This document shows, in pieces, positions 33,428 to 42,271 of a DNA stretch of 64,000 nt. The stretch lies in the NCBI GenBank assembly GCA_965217565.1, contig CBDCIS010000001.1, positions 248,001 through 312,000 on the forward strand, read 5' to 3'. Position 1 is the first letter of the stretch. Each line of letters opens with the position of its first letter. The position numbers and the translations under genes were made by a program. The notes beneath the pieces are model-generated. The model was given only the letters and a program-made list of their open reading frames with translations. It was not told the origin of the DNA and made no database searches. The DNA is from CBDCIS01 sp965217565. GTDB lineage: Bacteria > Chloroflexota > Dehalococcoidia > Lucifugimonadales > CATOSD01.

Positions 33428-34651
33428 CTAGCCCCTGGGCAATCCCAGGCCGCGGCGGGATACCTGGTCACGCATGACCTGGACGCTGCCGTGGTTGATG
33501 CCGGATTGGAACGCGCCCATTAACTGGTGGGCGTAGAGTCCGTCTTCGAGGGCTGCGTGGGAACCGCTGAGCAGTTGGGCATAGGGGCCCAGCATCTGGG
33601 AGATGGCCTCCGCGGTGCGCACGCCGTGCTCGGGCGCCCACACCTTTTCGGCGGAGCCTTCGTAGGTGAAGTTGCCGCCCTGCTCGACAATGGACATGCT
33701 ACGCATCGTCATCAGCCGGCAAACCTGCGCCTCTATCCATAGCTCGGCCAGCTTGTCCTTTACAGTAGGATCCTCTGCCAGGGAGAGCTCGCCCAGCTTG
33801 TTTTCCTTTACCCAATTGATGATGTCTTCGTCCCTGCGGACGGACATCAGGTATCGCCCCGCGCCTACCCTGTCGAGGTTCAGCCCCATCGCGCCGACGT
33901 ACCAGCCCATGTTCTCCTCGCCGAGTATGGCGGTGCTTGGCACACGGACGTTCTCCAAGAAGGTCTCGTTCGTCCTTGCCACACCGTAGGTCGTGCCAGG
34001 CGGCGCAAGCGGGTCGCTCTGTATGGTCCACAGCGGTCTAACGGTGATGCCCGGCGTGTCCATGGGGAAGAGGAAGATGGATATGCCCCTGTGCTTGGGG
34101 GCGTCGGGGTCGGTGCGCGCCATGAGATAGAAGTGGGTGGCGGTGTGCGCGCTGGAGGTGTATATCTTCTGGCCGTTGATGACCCAATCGTCGCCGTCCT
34201 TAACGGCGCGGCACTGGAGCGAGGCGAGATCCGCGCCTCCGCTGGGCTCGGTGAAGCCGAGAGCGAGGGAGAATTCGCCGCTGATGAGCTTGGGAATGAA
34301 GTAGTCCTTCTGCTCGTCCGTGCCCGCCGCGAGGATAGCGGGTGCGCCGCTTCCGCCGCCGCCGACCCCGACCCCGACGCGGGAGAACTCCTCCTCGACG
34401 ATGTACTGACTCATGCGGTCGCCTTCCTGGCCGCCGTACTGCTTGGGCCAGCTTATGCCGAGCCAACCGCGCTCGCCAATCTTCTTGAACAGTTCGGCGA
34501 CCAGAGGGCCTCTCCCCCTGCGTTCGCCTGTGTCTCGTCCGCTTTCGCCCCCGTGCATCTCATCGACAACGTCCTGAGTAACGTTCTCCTCGATGAAGCC
34601 GCGGACCTCCTGTCGAAGGGCCTCCTGTTCCGGTGTGTAACCGAAATCCAT
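33428..34651 (-). CDS. Acyl-CoA dehydrogenase, duplicate B
   Basis: This 407-aa protein is nearly identical in layout to the 30296-31516 gene (MDFGYTPEQEALRQEVRGFI, SWPKQYGGQEGDRMSQYIVE, GFTEPSGGADLASLQCRAVK, DQVSRRGLGLPRG). Differences are scattered. Both copies keep the FAD and acyl-CoA binding segments and look functional, so substrate or expression divergence is possible. It is the first gene of the minus-strand catabolic unit, divergent from the CoA-transferase at 34885. Confidence 0.92.
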   Translation of the reverse strand: MDFGYTPEQEALRQEVRGFIEENVTQDVVDEMHGGESGRDTGERRGRGPLVAELFKKIGERGWLGISWPKQYGGQEGDRMSQYIVEEEFSRVGVGVGGGGSGAPAILAAGTDEQKDYFIPKLISGEFSLALGFTEPSGGADLASLQCRAVKDGDDWVINGQKIYTSSAHTATHFYLMARTDPDAPKHRGISIFLFPMDTPGITVRPLWTIQSDPLAPPGTTYGVARTNETFLENVRVPSTAILGEENMGWYVGAMGLNLDRVGAGRYLMSVRRDEDIINWVKENKLGELSLAEDPTVKDKLAELWIEAQVCRLMTMRSMSIVEQGGNFTYEGSAEKVWAPEHGVRTAEAISQMLGPYAQLLSGSHAALEDGLYAHQLMGAFQSGINHGSVQVMRDQVSRRGLGLPRG

Positions 34652-34884
34652 GCCATGCCTCCAATGTTGATTTCTTCCAGGACTCAGGTGTCTTGCAAAG
34701 CCAGGACGCCTTGCGGCGTTGACGCCTACATTTTGATATGCTTGGCAGGTGATGTCAAGGTTGCGCTTCTAAGGCGGCAGGCTTGTCATTCTCGCGGCGT
34801 TTGGGCTATCATACCCTAGCGTTTTGCCCCGTCCCAACCTTCCCCTTAAGGGGAGAAGGAACACATAAAAGAGGAGCCGCCTGG

Positions 34885-36084
34885 ATGATACCAACATCAG
34901 CTCTTGAAGACATTCGCGTGCTGGACATCAGCCAGGGCATTGCGGGCCCGCTGTGCGCCAGGATACTGGGCGACTTTGGAGCTGACGTCATCAAGGTGGA
35001 GCCTGCCGGCGGGGAGCGCGGACGCTCGCTGCCTCCCTTCTCCGAGGAAGACCCACACCCCGAAAAGAGCCTCTTCTTTCTGCTGCTCAATCTGAACAAG
35101 CGGGGAATCACTCTCAACCTCGAAACGCGGAAGGGTGCCAGCCTGCTCAGGGAATTGGTTCGACACGCGGACGTGGTCGTGGAGAGTTTCAAGCCGGGAT
35201 ACCTCGCCTCGATTGGGCTGGACCACGCCTCGCTGGAGAAAGAGAATACGAAAATCGTGATGACCTCTATCACGCCGTTTGGACAGAGCGGGCCGTACAG
35301 CGGCTACAAGGGTGAGGAGATCGTCGCCTACGCGATGAGCGGCATCATGGCAATCAGCGGCACCACGGACAAGGAGCCGCTGCGGCACGGTGGCGTGCAG
35401 TCGCAGTACGAGTCGGGGCTTAACGGCGCTCTCTCTACCGCGTTCACGCTGTTGCTGCGGGATTTCACCGACGAGGGGCAGCACATAGACGTTTCGATGC
35501 AGGAGGTGGTCGGCTCCACGATGGTGATCGAACAGCCCTACTTCAGTTGGAACGGCGGCGTTCGGGGACGACGCAACCCGGAGGGCGCGCAGTTCGGCAA
35601 CATCATGCCCTGCAAGGACGGCTACTTCATCAGCCAGCCTGGCGGCGGCGCAAGCTGGGACGACATCGCCGACTTCTATGGGCGTGAGGAACTGAAAGAG
35701 GAGCGTTTCTCCAACGCGGAGCGGCGCACCCTGCACGGCCCGCAGTTGGACGAAATCATGCTGGAGGCCACGAGTGAACGCACGATGGCGGAGATGTTCA
35801 AGAGCGCGTCCGAGCAGTATCGTATGCTGTTCGGCATCGCGCAGACGCCGGAGGACCTGGCCAACTGTCCGCAACTGGAGGCCAGGGACTTCTACTGGGA
35901 AGTCGATCACCCTGTCATAGGCAAGACAAGGGTTCCCTCACGGCTCTTCAACATGACGGATATTCCCTCGCGATACCGAATGCCCGCCCCCCTGCTGGGA
36001 CAGCACAACATGGAGATTTACGAGGGCGAGCTTGGCTATTCCAGGGAGGACGTGGTGAGGCTGCGGGAGCTCGCAATCATCTGA
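34885..36084 (+). CDS. CaiB/BaiF (family III) CoA-transferase 1, lacks the canonical Asp
   Basis: This 399-aa protein starts MIPTSALEDIRVLDISQGIA, with the family start GPLCARILGDFGADVIKVEP and TSITPFGQSGPYSGYKG. Family III enzymes move CoA between carboxylic acids through an aspartyl-CoA thioester. Anchoring on the conserved Gly and the R-x3-D/G-x-G segment (RDFTDEGQHIDVS), the site equivalent to Asp169 of formyl-CoA transferase falls in GVQSQYESG, where Gln replaces Asp. It is 79 bp upstream of CoA-transferase 2, which keeps the Asp. A heteromeric enzyme, as known for benzylsuccinate CoA-transferase, is a possible explanation. Confidence 0.9.
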   Translation: MIPTSALEDIRVLDISQGIAGPLCARILGDFGADVIKVEPAGGERGRSLPPFSEEDPHPEKSLFFLLLNLNKRGITLNLETRKGASLLRELVRHADVVVESFKPGYLASIGLDHASLEKENTKIVMTSITPFGQSGPYSGYKGEEIVAYAMSGIMAISGTTDKEPLRHGGVQSQYESGLNGALSTAFTLLLRDFTDEGQHIDVSMQEVVGSTMVIEQPYFSWNGGVRGRRNPEGAQFGNIMPCKDGYFISQPGGGASWDDIADFYGREELKEERFSNAERRTLHGPQLDEIMLEATSERTMAEMFKSASEQYRMLFGIAQTPEDLANCPQLEARDFYWEVDHPVIGKTRVPSRLFNMTDIPSRYRMPAPLLGQHNMEIYEGELGYSREDVVRLRELAII

Positions 36085-36163
36085 ATGAGCGGATTTCGCG
36101 CGGTCACCTGGCGCGGTGCTGAAAGGAAGCGCAGGCGGGCGGGCGCACGGAGGAGCAGTATCT

Positions 36164-37516
36164 ATGCCTAGGCTACCACTCGAGGGAATACGGGTTATCG
36201 AATCGACCTACGTGTTCGCGCTGCCTTACGCCGCGGGCCTGCTGGCGGACCTGGGAGCGGAGGTCATCAAGATCGAGGGCCCCGGCCGCATAGACACCAC
36301 TCGCGGGGGCGCGTTCGGCGGCGCTTACGCCGACAACGACCCCGGCGAAGATCCCTGGAACCGCTCGGCATCGTACAACATCCTCAATCGCGGCAAGAAG
36401 TCGCTGGTGCTCGACCTGAGCAAGCCCGACGGCCTGGCGGTGTTGAAGGACCTCATCAAAGAGAGCGACATCGTCATGGAGAATTTTACGCCGAGGGTGA
36501 TGCGCCGCTGGGGCCTCGACTATCCCAACATGAAGAAGCTGAAGCCGGGCATCATCATGGTCTCCAACACGGGCTACGGACATGGCGACGGGCCGTACTC
36601 GGAGTACCCGGCCCAGGCCACCACGCAAGAGTCCACGCACGGCCTGACGCACATCACCGGGTATAGAGGCGACATACCCTCCAAGGCGGGGCAGTCATAC
36701 GTCGATTTCCTCGCCTGCTGGTCTGCGCTGCTCGGAATCGCGCTCGCGCTGCGGCATCGGAACAAGACGGGCAAGGGCCTGTGGATAGACATCGGCATGT
36801 ACCAACTCGGATGCTTCAACACCAGCGAGTTCGTCATGGACTGGATTCAAAACGGCAACCTGGGTGAGCGAATGGGCAACCGCCACCCGTGGCGCGCTCC
36901 GCAGGGATGCTACCCCTGCGCCGGCGACGACCAGTGGTGCGTCGTGTCGGTTGGAGACGACGAGGAATGGGCGGCGCTGTGCCGCGTGATAGGCAGGCCC
37001 GACCTGGTTCAGGACTCTCGATTCGCCACAAGCCTCAGCCGCATCGAGAATCACGACGAGATCGATGAGATAATCTCCTCCTGGACGAGCACGCTGGAGA
37101 AGTTCGAGGTCATGGAGCGTCTTCAGGGGCAGGGCGTTCCCGCGGGGCCTGTGTTCGACTCGAGGGACACGAATCTCGACAAGCATCTGTGGTCGCGCGG
37201 TTTCCTCGAAAGGGTGAAGTACCCGGAGGAGCGAAACCTGGGCGAGCGAGCGATTATAGGGCGCCCCTGGAGTCTCAGCAAGACGCCGATCTCCATACAG
37301 GGGCCTGCCCCGGCGCTAGGACAGCACAACCGCGAGCTGCTCCAGGGCATCCTCGGCTACGACGACGCGCGCTGTGACGCGCTGGAGGAGGCGGGCATAA
37401 TCGCCGATAGGCCCGCGAACCCGCAGATACCGCCAATCGTAAGCATGGACGAGCTGGTCAGGCGGGGCCGCCTCGCCTACCACGACCCGGAATACAAGGT
37501 GAAGCCGCGAATCTAG
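36164..37516 (+). CDS. CaiB/BaiF (family III) CoA-transferase 2, Asp present
   Basis: This 450-aa protein starts MPRLPLEGIRVIESTYVFAL behind GGAGGAGCAGTATCT. It has DLGAEVIKIEGPGRID, VMENFTPRVMRRWGLDYPNM, and the catalytic Asp in QSYVDFLACWSALLGIALAL upstream of HRNKTGKG. It probably transfers CoA to an organic acid. The TAG stop codon contains the TA of an IS630-type target, and the MITE begins there, so the natural C-terminus could once have been slightly different. It forms a pair with the preceding gene. Confidence 0.91.
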   Translation: MPRLPLEGIRVIESTYVFALPYAAGLLADLGAEVIKIEGPGRIDTTRGGAFGGAYADNDPGEDPWNRSASYNILNRGKKSLVLDLSKPDGLAVLKDLIKESDIVMENFTPRVMRRWGLDYPNMKKLKPGIIMVSNTGYGHGDGPYSEYPAQATTQESTHGLTHITGYRGDIPSKAGQSYVDFLACWSALLGIALALRHRNKTGKGLWIDIGMYQLGCFNTSEFVMDWIQNGNLGERMGNRHPWRAPQGCYPCAGDDQWCVVSVGDDEEWAALCRVIGRPDLVQDSRFATSLSRIENHDEIDEIISSWTSTLEKFEVMERLQGQGVPAGPVFDSRDTNLDKHLWSRGFLERVKYPEERNLGERAIIGRPWSLSKTPISIQGPAPALGQHNRELLQGILGYDDARCDALEEAGIIADRPANPQIPPIVSMDELVRRGRLAYHDPEYKVKPRI

Positions 37517-37714
37517 CAGGCCAACATCATTGAAATGAAGCGTAGAACGGCTGAGCCACAAGATTCCCTACCCTTGACGGGATGGGGTTAGGGGGTGGGT
37601 GACCGTCGCCGTGTAGGGAATCGCGGACGACGTGTCATGTTCGTCTTTCACCAACCGGGTTACGCACAAATCCAAAGTTGCTCTACCATTCAATGCAAAA
37701 ATGTTGAGCCACTG
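37514..37714. mobile_element. MITE with IS630-like ends (~200 bp)
   Basis: The left end has CCAACATCATTGAAATGAAG, identical over 20 bp to the IS630 copies at 61958 and 1449. The right end CTCTACC-TTCAATGCAAAAA followed by TGTTGAGCCACT matches the other IS630 end with few changes. The middle has no coding capacity and carries a 57-bp segment (37551-37607) shared with 57751-57806. It is a non-autonomous derivative that the IS630 transposase might mobilise. Confidence 0.78.
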
Positions 37715-37943
37715 GTGTCAGCCGCCGTCTTGTCGCCGTTGCCGGGCATGGGCCGGGTTGGACGGCGGGCGGATAGCGTGTGCGCCATAAGCCCGCTATT
37801 GACAGGAAGGGCGGAACAAAATAGTATCGGCTCAACGAAGCATGAGAAGGAGTGCGCCGATCGAGGAGCAGGCTCAACCCCGGCGCACAGCGCAAATTTG
37901 GCTTGTATCTGGATAACAAGGCAATCAGAAGAAAGGAGGTCTT

Positions 37944-39296
37944 ATGGGCACAACCGAAACCCTGGCCAAGTGGATAGTGGAGACTTCATACGAAGACATC
38001 CCGCCAGCGGCCTACGACCAGGCGAAGAAGTCCATTCTGGACTATCTTGGCACGACGATTCTGGGCTCCACCACAAAACTGGGGGGTATGATCGTCGATT
38101 ACACGCAGGAGCAGGGCGGCAATCCACAGGCGCGCGTCATCGCGACCAACATTCGCACGAGCAGCCCAAGCGCGGCGTTCGCCAACGGCACCATGGGCCA
38201 CGCCGACGACTACGACGACCTGGGCGGCGTGGGCGGCCACCCGGCGGTCACGCTGACACCCACCGCGCTTGCGTTGGGCGAAGAGTTCAACCTTTCGGGG
38301 CGTGACATTCTCGCGGCGTGGGCCGTCGGGTACGAGGTGGGCACGCGCCTGAGCGACAACCTGCACCCCGATAGGGATTGGCATCCCACGGCCATATTCG
38401 GCACCATGGGTGCGGCGGTTACGGCCAGCAAGCTCATGGGGCTGGACGCGAACCAGACGCGCATGGCGCTGGGTATAGCCGGCTCGGAGGCCGCCGGACT
38501 GCGCCGCAACTTTGGCACCATGACCAAGCCGTTCCATCCTGGCAACGCGGCCCGCAGCGGAATCGTCGCGGCCAAGCTGGCGTCCAGGGGCTACACGGCG
38601 GACCCTGACATCATCGAGGGCCGGCAGGGATACGCGGACAACTTCGGCGGCGTCAAGTGCAACCTGCCGGCGGTGTCCAAGTTCCTGGGCCAGCTATACT
38701 ACCTGGAAGCCCAGGGCACGCGAATCAAGCCCTGGCCGTGCTGCGGCGGCAATCACCAGACTCTCACCGGACTCATGGACCTGATACAGGAGCAGGAGAT
38801 AAACCCGGACGACGTGGACCACATCGAGTTCACCGGGCCGAGCATACCCTGCACAGGCGCGCTGCTTCGCGCCGAGGTCACCGAGGGGCTGGAGGGCAAG
38901 TTCTGCCTGGCTTACAACATCGCCGCCGCCATCGTGGACCGCAAGGTCGATCTGAGCACGTTCACCGACGAGCGCGCCGCCAAGGGCGACCTGCAGGAGT
39001 TCATGCAAAAGGTGAGCGTGGGCAGGAACCCCGACGTGGAACTGCGCCATGAGCACATAGCGGACGGCAACCCTGAGTCGCGGATAAAGGTGTCGATGCG
39101 CGACGGCCGGTTGCACGACCTCAACCTCGGCCCAGCGCTCCACCTTACCGGCGATGCGGTCATCGACAAGTTCCGGACTAACGCGGGCTTCGTGTTCGAG
39201 CAGGAGCAGGTAGGCCAGCCTATCCAGTTGGTCGAAAAGCTGGACGACCTCGAGGACGTGAGCAAGCTGATGGACACGGTGACCACCGGCAGCTAA
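37944..39296 (+). CDS. MmgE/PrpD family protein, paralogue 2
   Basis: This 450-aa protein follows AGAAAGGAGGTCTT. Landmarks are SPSAAFANGTMGHADDYDDL, HPAVTLTPTALALGEE, LGLDANQTRMALGIAGSEAA-type helix, TKPFHPGNAARSGIVAAKLA and a Cys-Cys KPWPCCGGNHQTLTGL segment. It has the DDYDD motif that the 27375 paralogue lacks. The catalysed step is likely dehydration, decarboxylation or isomerisation of a tricarboxylic or dicarboxylic acid. It heads the segment leading to the lyase and hydratase genes on the same strand. Confidence 0.89.
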   Translation: MGTTETLAKWIVETSYEDIPPAAYDQAKKSILDYLGTTILGSTTKLGGMIVDYTQEQGGNPQARVIATNIRTSSPSAAFANGTMGHADDYDDLGGVGGHPAVTLTPTALALGEEFNLSGRDILAAWAVGYEVGTRLSDNLHPDRDWHPTAIFGTMGAAVTASKLMGLDANQTRMALGIAGSEAAGLRRNFGTMTKPFHPGNAARSGIVAAKLASRGYTADPDIIEGRQGYADNFGGVKCNLPAVSKFLGQLYYLEAQGTRIKPWPCCGGNHQTLTGLMDLIQEQEINPDDVDHIEFTGPSIPCTGALLRAEVTEGLEGKFCLAYNIAAAIVDRKVDLSTFTDERAAKGDLQEFMQKVSVGRNPDVELRHEHIADGNPESRIKVSMRDGRLHDLNLGPALHLTGDAVIDKFRTNAGFVFEQEQVGQPIQLVEKLDDLEDVSKLMDTVTTGS

Positions 39297-39404
39297 AGAA
39301 GTAAGCCCATATCTCAACCGGCGCTGCCTCGACGACGTTGGGGTAGCGCCGGGCGGGTAACAGGAAATGGTAGAGAAGCAGAGAGAGTCTCAAAAGGAGG
39401 AGGG

Positions 39405-40595
39405 ATGGCTAGAGAATATCCCAATATAACCTACACGGAAGAGGGGATGCGCGAGGGGATGCAGATCGAAGACGCCAACATCTCTGTCGATGACAAGGTG
39501 AGGCTTCTCGACGCCCTTGGGGAGACCGGTCTGAAGCGCATAGTGGTTGGCTCGTTCGTGAGCCCCCGCTACACGCCCCAGATGGAGCGCATCGACGAGA
39601 TAATGGGCAAGTTCAAGCCCAAGGAGGGCGTCACCTACACCGCCCTCGCGCTGAACCAGAGGGGCATCGAGCGGGCGCGGGAGTACTCTCCTCCCCTGAC
39701 CATCGACCGAGGCGACTCACGCCCAAGCCTGAGCTGCCACATGTGCGACGTGTTCGTCCGCCGCAACGCCAACCGCTCCCAGATGCAGGAGATGGAGGCC
39801 TGGCCCCGGATCATCGCCACGGCGCAGGAACAGGGCGCGACCGAGGCGGGCATCGGCACCAACGCCACCTTTGGCTCCAACTTCCTGGGCGACTTCAGCG
39901 TTGACATGATAATGAAGTTCATGGAAAAGCAGCACGAGCTCTGGGACGAGGTCGGCATCAAGGTAACCCAGGTCAGCGTGGGTGACCCTATGGGATGGTG
40001 CCACCCCGCCAAGGTGGAGGAGATCTTCTCCCGCGTCAAGGAGCAGTGGCCCGACGTTACCAACTTCAGGGCGCACCTGCACAACAGCCGCGGCATGGCC
40101 CTGCCATCGATGTACGCCGCCATCAGCACGCTCGGGCCTGAGGACAACCTCAGCCTGGACGGCACCATCGGAGGATTCGGCGGGTGCCCGTACTGCGGCA
40201 ACGGACGCGCCACGGGCATGTCCGCCACCGAAGACGCCATGCACATGATGGAAGGCATGGGGATCGACACGGGCGTGGACCTGGACAAGCTCATCGACTG
40301 CGTATGGATGGCCGAGGAGATTCTCGGACGCCAGCTCTGGGGCCACGTCTCCCGTGCGGGAGCGCGCCCCACCACCAAGGACCGCCTATTCGACATCAAC
40401 GCGCCGTTCGTGGAGACGCTTGACCAGGCCAGGCACTTCAAGCTCGGCCCCGAGGTCTATGAGGGCGCCATCTACCCGTGGCGCGAGCCTATCGCCAGCC
40501 CATACCGCGAACGAGTCGACAACGACGAGCCGGCCTACGAGCTGAACGGCGACTGGCCCTGGACAGAGGACTTCTTCCCCAAGAAGTCGTCGTAG
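39405..40595 (+). CDS. HMG-CoA-lyase-like DRE-TIM metallolyase
   Basis: This 396-aa TIM-barrel protein follows AAAAGGAGGAGGG. HMG-CoA lyases cleave (S)-3-hydroxy-3-methylglutaryl-CoA and related beta-hydroxyacyl-CoAs. Kept: HLHNSRGMA (HxH metal ligands) and GGFGGCPY with the flexible-loop Cys. Changed: RDG-x-Q reads REGMQ, so the metal Asp is Glu, and the Asn ligand before ATED reads Met (GMSATED). About 90 residues longer than usual, with a Cys-rich insertion SCHMCDVFVRR and a C-terminal tail. I expect C-C cleavage of a CoA-activated acid made by the neighbouring enzymes. Confidence 0.85.
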   Translation: MAREYPNITYTEEGMREGMQIEDANISVDDKVRLLDALGETGLKRIVVGSFVSPRYTPQMERIDEIMGKFKPKEGVTYTALALNQRGIERAREYSPPLTIDRGDSRPSLSCHMCDVFVRRNANRSQMQEMEAWPRIIATAQEQGATEAGIGTNATFGSNFLGDFSVDMIMKFMEKQHELWDEVGIKVTQVSVGDPMGWCHPAKVEEIFSRVKEQWPDVTNFRAHLHNSRGMALPSMYAAISTLGPEDNLSLDGTIGGFGGCPYCGNGRATGMSATEDAMHMMEGMGIDTGVDLDKLIDCVWMAEEILGRQLWGHVSRAGARPTTKDRLFDINAPFVETLDQARHFKLGPEVYEGAIYPWREPIASPYRERVDNDEPAYELNGDWPWTEDFFPKKSS

Positions 40596-40703
40596 TCCCG
40601 TTTCGGCAATCACAGCGCAAGCCAGGGGGTGAGCGACCAAGACGCCGGTAAAGTTGGCGGAGAGGCCGTTCACCCCTTTGGCAATGAAAGGAAGTACACC
40701 ATC

Positions 40704-41279
40704 ATGTCTTGTGGTAAGACCTACCTTACGGACGAGGTGAAGGCTGTCATTGGAGCCACGGGAGAGAAGCGGCAGGCCAGCCTGTGGGAGATCGAGAAGG
40801 AAGGGCTGCGCCGCTTCACCCAGGCGATAATGGACCCCGACCCTCGCTACTGGGACGAGGAGTTCGCCAAGACGACCAAGTTCGGCGAAATCGTCACGCC
40901 GCCAATCTACTGCACCTATCTCAACAAGACGCCTCCAGGGACGACCGACCCGATTACCAGGGCGTTCCGGAACGACCCGGAGTCGGACGGCATCCGGGGC
41001 CTGCGCGACGATGGCGCGGACGACGACGGCGGACTGCCAAGAGTCCCGTATCCTCCGGAGTTGCCGGCCACGCTCAACGGCGGCAATGAGATCGAGGTGT
41101 TCAAGTACCCCTCTGTGGGCGACACCATCTACGCCCAATCCGAGATTGCAAACATCCATGAGCGTGTCGGCCGCGAGGGGCGTCACATGCTCATTACCAC
41201 GACGGAGACGACCTACACCAACCAGAATGACGAGTTGCTCTGCATCACCAGGGCAACGGGGCTGCGCCGCGAGGCGTAG
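40704..41279 (+). CDS. FAS1-type MaoC N-terminal hotdog domain protein (hydratase half)
   Basis: This 191-aa single hotdog protein starts MSCGKTYLTDEVKAVIGATG behind GAAAGGAAGTACACC. Segments RFTQAIMDPDPRYWDEEFAK and VTPPIYCTYLNK match the N-terminal half of double-hotdog hydratases. These halves pack with a MaoC half that carries the Asp-His dyad. It is followed 25 bp later by the MaoC gene, so the two probably form one heteromeric (R)-specific enoyl-CoA hydratase or mesaconyl-CoA-hydratase-type enzyme. Confidence 0.86.
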   Translation: MSCGKTYLTDEVKAVIGATGEKRQASLWEIEKEGLRRFTQAIMDPDPRYWDEEFAKTTKFGEIVTPPIYCTYLNKTPPGTTDPITRAFRNDPESDGIRGLRDDGADDDGGLPRVPYPPELPATLNGGNEIEVFKYPSVGDTIYAQSEIANIHERVGREGRHMLITTTETTYTNQNDELLCITRATGLRREA

Positions 41280-41304
41280 AGGAGCATCAGGGAGGAATCA
41301 CGAA

Positions 41305-41811
41305 ATGACGATGACAACGGCGGACGAGCTGCGCACCAAGGAGCAGCTCTACTACGACGACGTCGAGACGGGCCAGAACCTGCCCTCGCTCGACATCGGC
41401 CCAATGACCAGCACACACGCCTTCCGCTGGAGCGCGGCGATAGAGAACTGGCACCGGATACACTATGATCAGGACTTCGCGGTTTATCACGATGGCCTCC
41501 CCAACATCCTGATTCACGGCTCCTGGAAGCAGAGCATCATGCCTCGCTACCTCAAGGACATCTGCCTGCCGGATGGCTGGATGTGGAAGGTGTCGTTCCA
41601 GCATCGCGCCATGATAGTGCCCGGCGACACGATTACTTGCTGGGCCAAGGTCACGGACAAGTACGAAAAGGAGGGACTGGGCTTCCTGGAACTGGAAACG
41701 GGAATGAGGCTCCAGAGCGGCGTCGAGAGTTGCCCAGGCAGGGGCATCATCGTGCTTCCCATCCGCGGCGGCCGGTCCGTGCCGTATCCCTTCGTGCCGC
41801 CCAAGGACTGA
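41305..41811 (+). CDS. MaoC-like hotdog dehydratase (hydratase half)
   Basis: This 168-aa protein starts MTMTTADELRTKEQLYYDDV behind GGGAGGAATCACGAA. The MaoC segment RWSAAIENWHRIHYDQDFAV contains the Asp/His pair (HYDQDFA) and HGSWKQSIMPRYL follows. It partners the preceding half. The product would be hydrated acyl-CoA, the natural substrate for the lyase encoded upstream. Confidence 0.85.
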   Translation: MTMTTADELRTKEQLYYDDVETGQNLPSLDIGPMTSTHAFRWSAAIENWHRIHYDQDFAVYHDGLPNILIHGSWKQSIMPRYLKDICLPDGWMWKVSFQHRAMIVPGDTITCWAKVTDKYEKEGLGFLELETGMRLQSGVESCPGRGIIVLPIRGGRSVPYPFVPPKD

Positions 41812-41908
41812 GCTACAATCCCATGTTCCTTTCCCATCTATCGGGAAGGTGAGGATTGGAGTGAGGCGCCAACGGCAACAACGAGACAACACTCATTAAG
41901 GAGGCGAT

Positions 41909-42178
41909 ATGCGCTGGTTAGCAATCGGGACCGCGCCCGGTTGGGACGACGTAGGAAAGTTCGGGGACGAGATGAAGGCCACTAGCCAGTGGCGGCCTGA
42001 CCCGAGGACGACGATAACAACGGTCACCGCTTTGGAGGACGGGCGGCTGCTCGCCGAGTGCCAAGGAGTCAGCAAGGAAACCTTCGAGCAGTGGCTCGAG
42101 AACAAGGGTTGGAACGTGGACTCGATAACTCCGGTGACACACTTGGCCCGCTTCGGCAGCATCTGGCAGATCAGGTAG
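41909..42178 (+). CDS. Small hypothetical protein (89 aa)
   Basis: The gene follows a strong TAAGGAGGCGAT. The protein MRWLAIGTAPGWDDVGKFGD has a ferredoxin-like or YCII-type alternation (TTVTALEDGRLLAECQGVSK, ETFEQWLENKGWNVDSI) and no membrane segment. I do not recognise the family. It is the last gene of the plus-strand unit and is followed by a terminator at 42214. Confidence 0.72.
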   Translation: MRWLAIGTAPGWDDVGKFGDEMKATSQWRPDPRTTITTVTALEDGRLLAECQGVSKETFEQWLENKGWNVDSITPVTHLARFGSIWQIR

Positions 42179-42213
42179 CTTCGGCCACGGCGACCCCTAC
42201 CCCATCAATAAAG

Positions 42214-42247
42214 AAGACACCTCAGGCGAAAACCTGTGGTGTCTTTG
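42214..42247 (+). terminator. Rho-independent terminator of the plus-strand catabolic unit
   Basis: AAGACACC-CAGG pairs with CCTG-GGTGTCTT around a short A-rich loop, then TTGTTT follows. It lies 36 bp after the stop of the 89-aa protein. Confidence 0.8.
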
Positions 42248-42271
42248 TTTCGCTCCGCACGACCTGACTCC

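Noticed and set aside
33283..33471. Longer N-terminus for the IS1182 transposase
   Set aside because: The extra codons extend beyond the IS end into flanking repeat sequence, and the ATG at 33282 has a strong ribosome binding site.
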